Assembly (NCBI GenBank): GCA_031275515.1
Contig: JAISOQ010000320.1
Location: 1-15,749, forward strand
Direction of reading: 5' to 3'
Source of the DNA: Treponema sp.
Lineage (GTDB): Bacteria; Spirochaetota; Spirochaetia; Treponematales; Breznakiellaceae
Length of the DNA: 15,749 nt
The translations under genes were made by a program, and so were the position numbers. Every line of letters begins with the position of its first letter. The stretch's first letter is position 1. This document shows, one piece after another, positions 7,435-12,929 of this stretch. The notes beneath the pieces are model-generated. The model saw only the letters and a list, made by a program, of their open reading frames with translations, had not been told where the DNA came from and ran no database searches.

Positions 7435-8787
7435 ATGGCGGATATTGATATTACATCTTTTGGCGGGCGGGGAGACGACCGGACTGATAATTCCGCCGCT
7501 TTTGCCGCGGCTTTATCCGCCTTGCGGGAATCCGGCGGCGGGACGCTCAATGTCGGAAAAGGCGTCTGGCGGACCGGTCCCATCCAGTTATTCTCCCGCA
7601 TTACGGTGGCCGTCGAAGAAGGGGCGGTGATTTCCTTTATCCCTGAGATAGAAAGGTACACCCCGGTTTTTACCCGCTGGGAGGGAGTTGAATGTTACGG
7701 TATGCACCCTCTGATTTTTGCAAAGGGTGAAGAACAGGTAGCCGTCACCGGCAAAGGTTCCCTGAACGGCAACGGGCAGGTATGGTGGGATCTGCTGCGG
7801 GATAAACGCCGGCGGAACCAGGTCCGGCCTGAAACGCCCATAGAGATACAGCTTGGGGTTTTGAACCCCGGCAATAACAGCCAGCCCTCTGGCGGCGGGG
7901 GCCGGAACACCCAGTTTCTCAGGCCGCCTATGATCCAGTTCTACAAATGCACGGACGTACGTATTGAAAATATTACCATCGTTAATTCCCCCTTCTGGAC
8001 CCTGCATCCGGTTTTCTGCTACAGGCTTACTATTCGGGATGTCACCATCGCCAACCCGCCGGACGCTCCCAACACCGACGGTATTGATGTCGATTCCTGC
8101 CGGGACGTATTGATTGAAAAGTGCCATGTAGGGGTAGGCGACGACGGCATCGTCCTTAAATCCGGCTCCGGGGAAGACGGCCTGCGGGTAAATGCCCCTA
8201 CCAGCAATGTGGTAGTCCGGGACTGTACGGTTAAGGACGGGCATGGAGGCATTGTGATTGGCAGCGAAACTGCCGGCGGTATTTTTGATGTTACTGTGGA
8301 AGACTGCGTGTTTGCAGGAACCGACAGGGGCATACGGATCAAAACCCGCCGGGGCCGGGGAGGGCGCATCCGCAATCTCAGCTTCCATAACCTCACCATG
8401 GAAAACAACCTCTGTCCTCTGGCAATCAATATGTTCTATCGTTGCGGCGCGGAGCTGTCGGACGGCTTTTTTGCCCAGGACCCGCTTCAAGTCGGAGCGG
8501 CTACCCCTTCCATCAAGAACATCACCATCTCCCGAATCCGCGCGTCCGGCTGCCGGGCTTCTGCGGGTTTTATCGCGGGGCTTCCTGAATCTCCTATCGA
8601 AAACCTGACTATACGCTGCTGCGAATTCTCCACCGACGAAACCAGCCCTGCAAGCCCCGAGGAGTCGGATATGTTTTTGGGACTGCCTCCGGTACAGGGA
8701 AAGAGCTTCCGGGTTCTCAATGTCAAGGAACCTGACTTCTCCGACATTACGATAACCGGCCCGGGGGAAGCATTTATCTACGGATAA
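7435..8787 (+). CDS. GH28 polygalacturonase, cytoplasmic
   Basis: The protein has 450 residues and belongs to glycoside hydrolase family 28, which hydrolyses alpha-1,4 galacturonide bonds by inversion. The start is the ATG at 7435, with AGGGAG six bases upstream; an in-frame TTG at 7393 lacks such support. The N-terminus DITSFGGRGDDRTDNSAAF is the usual opening of this beta-helix fold. The active site is complete: NTDG (D215), GDD (D236, D237), GHGG (H270) and RIK (R301-K303). There is no signal peptide, so it should act in the cytoplasm on imported oligogalacturonides, as exo-acting bacterial enzymes of this family can. It complements the secreted lyase encoded nearby. No clear terminator separates it from the downstream IS element. 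An activity on a related substrate such as rhamnogalacturonan is possible. Confidence 0.92.
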   Translation: MADIDITSFGGRGDDRTDNSAAFAAALSALRESGGGTLNVGKGVWRTGPIQLFSRITVAVEEGAVISFIPEIERYTPVFTRWEGVECYGMHPLIFAKGEEQVAVTGKGSLNGNGQVWWDLLRDKRRRNQVRPETPIEIQLGVLNPGNNSQPSGGGGRNTQFLRPPMIQFYKCTDVRIENITIVNSPFWTLHPVFCYRLTIRDVTIANPPDAPNTDGIDVDSCRDVLIEKCHVGVGDDGIVLKSGSGEDGLRVNAPTSNVVVRDCTVKDGHGGIVIGSETAGGIFDVTVEDCVFAGTDRGIRIKTRRGRGGRIRNLSFHNLTMENNLCPLAINMFYRCGAELSDGFFAQDPLQVGAATPSIKNITISRIRASGCRASAGFIAGLPESPIENLTIRCCEFSTDETSPASPEESDMFLGLPPVQGKSFRVLNVKEPDFSDITITGPGEAFIYG

Positions 8788-8849
8788 CCGGGTAAATGCG
8801 AAAGGAACCGGGGAGCAGGTTCCAAATCCAGCGTTCCGTCCAAGACATC

Positions 8850-8878
8850 TTGATGCAGGTACATTCCGTTGTTATAGT
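8850..8878 (+). promoter_or_regulatory. Predicted promoter of the IS630 transposase
   Basis: TTGATG (8850-8855) and TATAGT (8873-8878) are separated by 17 bases, a near-consensus sigma-70 pair. The transposase ATG at 8886 is only seven bases beyond the -10 box, which predicts a transcript starting at or next to the start codon. Confidence 0.55.
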
Positions 8879-8885
8879 TTTGTGT

Positions 8886-9947
8886 ATGAAAACACAACTA
8901 AAACCAAATGCCTCCCCGGAAGAATTGGCTGTTATGAAAATATTACTCGATTCGGGAAAACTTCAATCAAAGTTTGCTGTACGTTTATTGGCAATACTAA
9001 ATCTGTCCAATGGAAAGACAATGGAGAGTACAGCCGAATCTCTTAACATCAGTCTTTCTTCGCTCTTTCGGTATGTAAAGCGGTTTAACGCCGAAGGTCT
9101 GGAATCCCTGTTGAAAGATAAAACCCGTAAGCCCGGAAAAATACCGGTCAGTGAGGAAAAAAAGAATGAACTGTGCAGGATAGCCTGCGCCAAAGAACCT
9201 GATGATGCTGTTCATTGGAGTGTCCGAAGCCTTGCCAAACGGGTAGGGATAAGCAAAAGTTCGGTAAACACCATACTGCGGGAACGGGGAATAAATCCGC
9301 ATCAGGTGGAAACCTCCCGGTTCAGTAATGACGACTTATTTGAAGAAAAAGCCGATGAGGTGGCAGGCCTGTATATGAACCCGCCGGATAATGCGATAAT
9401 TCTTTGTGTAGACGAGAAATCGCAAATACAAACGCTGGAGAGGACTCTGCCGCAGCTGCCGTTACGGGAGAACATCCCAGCCCGGCAAACGGCGGATTAT
9501 GTGCGGTATGGGACGGCGGCTTTATTTGCGGCGCTTAATGTATTAACCGGGGAAGCGGCAGGGGAATGTACGGATCATCATACAAGTGAGGATTACCTTG
9601 AGTTTCTGAAAAGGGCAGCCAGGCGGCGTGATGCGGGGAAAGTGTTACATATTATAACGGATAATTATGCAGCTCATAAAAGTAAAGATGTGAATAAATA
9701 TTTGGAAAGTATGTCTGGAAGATATAAAGTTCATTTTATAGCGTCGCATTCGTCATGGTTGAACCTGGTAGAACGGTGGTTTGCAGAGATAACGAATAAA
9801 AGGATAGGCGGGGAGGGTGTGAAAGAATTAACAGAGTCGATAAAAAGATATATAAAAGAATGGAACAAAAACAGCAAACCATTTCTGTGGACAAAATCGG
9901 CCAAGACTATCAGGAGAAGGAAAAACAACGCTAGAGCTGCCTGTTGA
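8886..9947 (+). CDS. IS630-family transposase
   Basis: The protein has 353 residues from the ATG at 8886; an upstream in-frame start at 8796 would fall outside the inferred element end and overlap the promoter. The N-terminal half holds two helix-turn-helix-like segments (ESTAESLNISLSSLFRYVKR and SVRSLAKRVGISKSSVNTIL) that bind the element ends. The C-terminal half is the DDE catalytic domain: D176 in DEKSQIQ, D259 in TDNYAAHKS and E296 in SSWLNLVERWFAEI, with 36 residues between the last two. All three acidic residues are present and the frame is intact, so the enzyme may be active. It catalyses cut-and-paste transposition, normally into TA. No Shine-Dalgarno sequence precedes the start, in line with a leaderless mRNA. 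Confidence 0.93.
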   Translation: MKTQLKPNASPEELAVMKILLDSGKLQSKFAVRLLAILNLSNGKTMESTAESLNISLSSLFRYVKRFNAEGLESLLKDKTRKPGKIPVSEEKKNELCRIACAKEPDDAVHWSVRSLAKRVGISKSSVNTILRERGINPHQVETSRFSNDDLFEEKADEVAGLYMNPPDNAIILCVDEKSQIQTLERTLPQLPLRENIPARQTADYVRYGTAALFAALNVLTGEAAGECTDHHTSEDYLEFLKRAARRRDAGKVLHIITDNYAAHKSKDVNKYLESMSGRYKVHFIASHSSWLNLVERWFAEITNKRIGGEGVKELTESIKRYIKEWNKNSKPFLWTKSAKTIRRRKNNARAAC

Positions 9948-10124
9948 TGTGGACAGAACACCAGGTATTTATTAACGCCCTATTCTATTCATGCATTATT
10001 ACATAAAAGTCCGCAATTACGCGAATTAACGCTAATAGATCCGGATAATTTAGGACTTATATCAATGGTATCAACGGCGTGTTCAGCGTTCCAATTATTT
10101 TCCCGGCTTCTTTCTGGGAATGGT

Positions 10125-10163
10125 GGGGTAAGGGGCTATGCGGCAACATAGCTCCCCTGCCCC
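10125..10163. repeat. Long imperfect hairpin
   Basis: GGGGTAAGGGGCTATG (10125-10140) pairs with CATAGCTCCCCTGCCCC (10147-10163) apart from one bulge and one mismatch, around a six base loop CGGCAA. The stem is long and GC-rich. No T-run follows on either side, so it is not a standard terminator. Confidence 0.7.
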
Positions 10164-10169
10164 GGAGTT

Positions 10170-10209
10170 TTGAGGAGCCGGCGGCTGCAAGGCTAAGACG
10201 GCTCCTCAA
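10170..10209. repeat. Perfect 11 bp inverted repeat, possible terminator
   Basis: TTGAGGAGCCG (10170-10180) and CGGCTCCTCAA (10199-10209) are exact complements around an 18 base loop. A short TTT follows on the plus strand, so it could end transcription leaving the IS element. Its GGAGCCG core is shared with the arms of the repeat units downstream. Confidence 0.65.
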
Positions 10210-10223
10210 TTTAACAATCCTAA

Positions 10224-10488
10224 CCCGGTTCCTTTACCGCTGAAAGAGAGTTAATCCTCTCTCAACGTGGTATCAACGAGGGGAGCCGGGCGTCCCGTAG
10301 TTTTGTGTTTCCAGTCCGGTTCCTTTACCGCTGCGGGAGAGTTGGTCCTCACTCCGCGTAGTATCAACGAGGGGAGCCGGACTTTCTAAAACTACGGTTC
10401 CATCGCTTTGTGTTTCCAAGTCCGGTTCCTTTACTGCTGGGAGAGAGTTGGTCCTCACTCCGCGTGGTATCAACGAGGGGAGCCGGGC
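10224..10488. repeat. Three tandem 67-69 base structured repeat units
   Basis: Units lie at 10224-10290, 10314-10382 and 10420-10488. Each begins CCGGTTCCTTTAC and ends TATCAACGAGGGGAGCCGG, so its ends pair (CCGGTTCC with GGAGCCGG). An inner stem pairs TACCGC with CGTGGTA-like sequence, and the centre forms another stem: AGAGAG with CTCTCT in unit 1, GCGGGAGAG with CTCACTCCGC in unit 2. The arms vary partly in step (CCCGG/CCGGG versus GTCCGG/CCGGAC), which suggests the structure is kept. Spacers of 23 and 37 bases share TTTGTGTTTCCA. I recognise no Rfam-type family here. The array is downstream of gltX, and could be a MITE-like repeat or a small-RNA cluster. Confidence 0.8.
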
Positions 10489-10507
10489 TTTTACCGCCAC
10501 GAGATTT

Positions 10508-10537
10508 GGCTTCCCTGAGTATACTCAACCGGGAGCC
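10508..10537. repeat. Hairpin containing a perfect palindrome
   Basis: GGCTTCCC (10508-10515) pairs with GGGAGCC (10531-10537). Inside is the exact 12-base palindrome TGAGTATACTCA (10516-10527). The GGGAGCC arm resembles the arms of the preceding repeat units, so this may be a degenerate end copy. Confidence 0.5.
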
Positions 10538-10657
10538 TACTATATTTTAATATGCTTCTCTCAATATTACAAGTAAATTAGAACAACAACTTTACATTTA
10601 GCGCTAACCTATAGAGGGAAAAAACCATCAATTCGTAAAAATTCGCGGATAAATTCT

Positions 10658-12136
10658 TCATTGTTCTTTAGACAGAACCCCCAGGGCGGCGTCTATCCGC
10701 GCCAGGGAACGTTCCGCCCCCAAAAGGCGGATAGACCCGAAAAGGGGCGGGCTGACACGGGCGCCGGTGACGGCTACTCTGAGAGGCATCAGCAGATCCC
10801 CAAGCTTTACGCCCTCCGTTTCCGCCCGTTGTTTTACCAGCGCTTCCGCTTCCGTATCGTTCAAACCGGCCAGAGGAACGGCGATGTCCCTCCCTGTTTT
10901 CAGAAGCTTGATCGTCTGCGTCAGGTCCGACTTCCTGGGAATGAACTCCGCCGCCGCCGGGACCGGGGGCTCCTTAAAGAGATAGCCCAGCTTGCCGGGA
11001 ATCTCGCCCAAAAAGGAGACCCGCTCCTTGATAAGGGGCATGGCGGCGGTAAAAGCCGCCCGGTCCTCCGCGCTCCCTTCACTGCCGGCCTGACCAAAAA
11101 GCCCGGCTTCCAGGGCATACGGCAGGGCCAGGGCCGCAAGCTCCTCATCAGTCTTCATCCTGATATACTGCCCGTTGTACCATTCCAGCTTCTTGTAATC
11201 AAAGACGGCGGACGCCTTGTTGAGTTTATCCAGGCTGAACTTCCGGGCCAGTTCCTCAAGGGTATATATATCCTTCCCTTCTTCGTAGGAGGCCCCCAGG
11301 AGGGCGACGTAGTTAAGCAGGGCCTGGGGCAAATAACCCTGGCGGTGGAATTCGTCGATGCTCGTTGCGCCGTGGCGTTTACTCAGCTTCTTCCCATCCT
11401 GACCCATCACCATAGGGAGGTGGCAGAATTCCGGCGGCTCCCACCCGAATGCCCGGTAGAGAATCACATGCAGGGGGGTGGACGAAAGCCATTCCTGGGC
11501 CCTGAGTACATGGCTTATCCCCATAAGGCGATCATCCACCACATTGGCCAGGTGGTATGTGGGGAACCCGTCGGACTTGAGGAGTACCGGATCGGGGTTC
11601 ACGTCGTCATTTTTCCATTCCACATCCCCTAAAAGCCGGTCGGTGAACCGGGTGCTTTGCCCCAGGGGGATTTTAAGGCGTATGGTATACGGCTCCCCGT
11701 CCGCCGCCCGCCTGGCCGCCTCCGCCGCCGGGATGTCCCGGCAGCGCCGGTCATACCCTGAGGAATGGGCTTCTTCCCGCGCCTTCCGTACTTCCTCAAG
11801 CCGCCGGGAGGAACAAAAACAATAGTAGGCTTCCCCCTTTTCCAGGAGTTCCTCCGCGTATTTCCGGTACAGGGGAAGCCGCTCCGATTGAATGTACGGT
11901 CCGGCGGGTCCGCCTATGTCCGGGCCTTCGTCCCATTTAAGGTCCAGCCAGTCAAAAGTGTCGTAGAGGTTCTGTACAAAAGCCTGGTCAAACCGGGTAC
12001 GGTCGGTGTCTTCCAGACGCAGGATGAATTTGCCCCCCTGGGAACGGGCAAAGAGGTAGTTGAAGAGGGCGGTTCGTATCCCTCCTATGTGCTGCAATCC
12101 CGTCGGGGAGGGCGCGTAACGGTCACGGACTTCCAT
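10658..12136 (-). CDS. gltX: Glutamate--tRNA ligase
   Basis: The protein has 492 residues, within the usual 460-500 for this class I synthetase, which charges tRNA-Glu with glutamate in the cytoplasm. The N-terminal Rossmann fold opens RYAPSPTGLQHIGGIRTALF, with the HIGH-type signature HIGG at residues 16-19. The KMSKS-type loop is KKLSKRHGA (K250-R254). Zinc-site cysteines are present in CFCSS and YDRRCRD, as in the E. coli enzyme. The C-terminal helical anticodon-binding part spans about 330-492. The ATG at 12136 has AAGGAG five bases upstream. It lies 86 bases after aat, so it may be the last gene of the clpS-clpA-aat unit or have its own promoter. I cannot tell whether it is a discriminating (Glu-only) or non-discriminating enzyme. 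Confidence 0.96.
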   Translation of the reverse strand: MEVRDRYAPSPTGLQHIGGIRTALFNYLFARSQGGKFILRLEDTDRTRFDQAFVQNLYDTFDWLDLKWDEGPDIGGPAGPYIQSERLPLYRKYAEELLEKGEAYYCFCSSRRLEEVRKAREEAHSSGYDRRCRDIPAAEAARRAADGEPYTIRLKIPLGQSTRFTDRLLGDVEWKNDDVNPDPVLLKSDGFPTYHLANVVDDRLMGISHVLRAQEWLSSTPLHVILYRAFGWEPPEFCHLPMVMGQDGKKLSKRHGATSIDEFHRQGYLPQALLNYVALLGASYEEGKDIYTLEELARKFSLDKLNKASAVFDYKKLEWYNGQYIRMKTDEELAALALPYALEAGLFGQAGSEGSAEDRAAFTAAMPLIKERVSFLGEIPGKLGYLFKEPPVPAAAEFIPRKSDLTQTIKLLKTGRDIAVPLAGLNDTEAEALVKQRAETEGVKLGDLLMPLRVAVTGARVSPPLFGSIRLLGAERSLARIDAALGVLSKEQ

Positions 12137-12179
12137 AAATACTCCTTGTACTTACTATATATCGCAAAAACATACGGCG

Positions 12180-12196
12180 GCGGGACAAGGCCCCGC
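12180..12196 (-). terminator. Weak hairpin between aat and gltX
   Basis: GCGGGG and TCCCGC form a six base-pair stem with a five base loop on the minus strand, in the gap after aat. Five T occur only nine bases later (12170-12166). This could give partial termination before gltX but is not a textbook terminator. Confidence 0.3.
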
Positions 12197-12222
12197 AAAC
12201 GCCCGGCGCAGGCCCTTACCGC

Positions 12223-12909
12223 TTACGAAGCCTCAAGCGTTTCCCGCAGCAGGCGAAGAAAATCCTTCCGGCTCATCTCACTGCCCCCCAGTGAACGGAG
12301 GTGATCCGTGGGGATCTGGCAGTCGATGAAGGCGGCCCCCTCCGCAAAGAGGTTTTGCGCCAAAGTGATGAAAGCCGCTTTGGAGGCGTTGGGCCGCCTG
12401 GCGAACATGGATTCCCCAAAAAAGGCGCGGCCCATGCGTATGCCGTAACAGCCCCCGGCCAGGTCCCCGGCCAGCCAGCTTTCCGCCGAGTGGGCCCAGC
12501 CCAGGCGGTGAAGTTCCGTATAGGCCTCGATGATGTCTCTGGTGATCCACGTGCCGTCCTGTCCAGGACGTTCAACGGCGGCGCAGGCCTCTATAACGCC
12601 GGAGAAATCCCGGTCTATGGTAACGGTAAACTTCCCCTGCCGCAGGAGCTTCTTCATGGAAGAAGAGACCCGGAGATTTCCCGGAAAGATCACGAACCGC
12701 GGGTCCGGGGACTGCCAGAGCAGGGGATCTTCGGGGTTGTACCAGGGAAAGATACCCTGTTCATAGGCCGAAAGGAGCATCCCCGGCGACAGGTTTCCCC
12801 CTATGGCGACGATACTGCCCCGGGCTTTGAGGGCCGGAGGAAAAGAGAACCGCTCATTTTGAGGCAGATAGGGGAAATTCGGATCCGGTCCCGGCCTTAG
12901 GGCGCTCAC
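12223..12909 (-). CDS. aat: Leucyl/phenylalanyl-tRNA--protein transferase
   Basis: The protein has 228 residues (E. coli about 234). Aat transfers Leu or Phe from aminoacyl-tRNA to proteins with N-terminal Lys or Arg, making N-degrons for ClpS/ClpAP. Diagnostic stretches are present: IAIGGNLSPGMLLSAYEQGIFPWY near the N-terminus (shown here from VAIGGNL), LLWQSPDPRFVIFP, GCYGIRMGRAFFGESMF, and FIDCQIPTDHLRSLGG near the end. The start is a GTG at 12909, with GGAAGGG about 11 bases upstream; no ATG lies before the conserved core. It begins 20 bases after clpA ends, so the two are surely co-transcribed. The context with clpS and clpA strongly supports the function. Confidence 0.95.
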   Translation of the reverse strand: MSALRPGPDPNFPYLPQNERFSFPPALKARGSIVAIGGNLSPGMLLSAYEQGIFPWYNPEDPLLWQSPDPRFVIFPGNLRVSSSMKKLLRQGKFTVTIDRDFSGVIEACAAVERPGQDGTWITRDIIEAYTELHRLGWAHSAESWLAGDLAGGCYGIRMGRAFFGESMFARRPNASKAAFITLAQNLFAEGAAFIDCQIPTDHLRSLGGSEMSRKDFLRLLRETLEAS

Positions 12910-12929
12910 GTTTCGGTCTGCCCTTCCGG

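Larger units (their letters stand above)
8833..9959 (+). mobile_element. IS630-family insertion sequence
   Basis: The transposase gene is bracketed by imperfect inverted ends. On the left, GTTCCGTCCA (8833-8842) is followed by AGACATC and a CAGG; on the right, the inward-read complement GTTCTGTCCA (9959-9950) is followed by CATC and CAGG. Length is about 1.13 kb, normal for the family. The TA target duplication expected for IS630 elements is not obvious, and weaker similarity extends outward (AAAT..CC), so the exact tips are uncertain. It sits just after the GH28 gene without interrupting it. Confidence 0.6.
9960..10223. other. Non-coding stretch with several hairpins
   Basis: No convincing gene is present; all frames are broken or shadow-like. 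The first 140 bases are AT-rich, with CGCGAATTAACGC near 10020 and the motif GGTATCAACG near 10068, which recurs in the repeat array downstream. From about 10099 the stretch is dominated by hairpins, listed separately where strong; a weaker one pairs TTCCCGG with CTGGGAA near 10100-10120. Confidence 0.5.

Noticed and set aside
7588..8490. Minus-strand open frame of 300 codons
   Set aside because: It lies fully antisense to the GH28 gene, whose catalytic motifs are all intact; no start signal or domain supports it.
8804..8823. Hairpin GGAACC..GGTTCC considered as GH28 terminator
   Set aside because: The stem is only six base pairs and no T-run follows.
10224..10488. Array considered as a CRISPR locus
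   Set aside because: Units are 67-69 bases with internal differences, spacers are unequal (23 and 37 bases) and share sequence with each other, and no cas gene is near.
10224..10488. Array considered as integron attC sites
   Set aside because: The required GTTRRRY and RYYYAAC core sites are not at the unit ends, and there are no gene cassettes between units.
10273..10500. Minus-strand open frame of 75 codons over the repeat array
   Set aside because: The repeat units are read in different frames along it, so the conservation is of DNA/RNA structure and not of protein.
10661..11632. Plus-strand open frame of 323 codons
   Set aside because: It is antisense to gltX, which is certain from its signatures; the frame stays open because of GC-rich codon bias.
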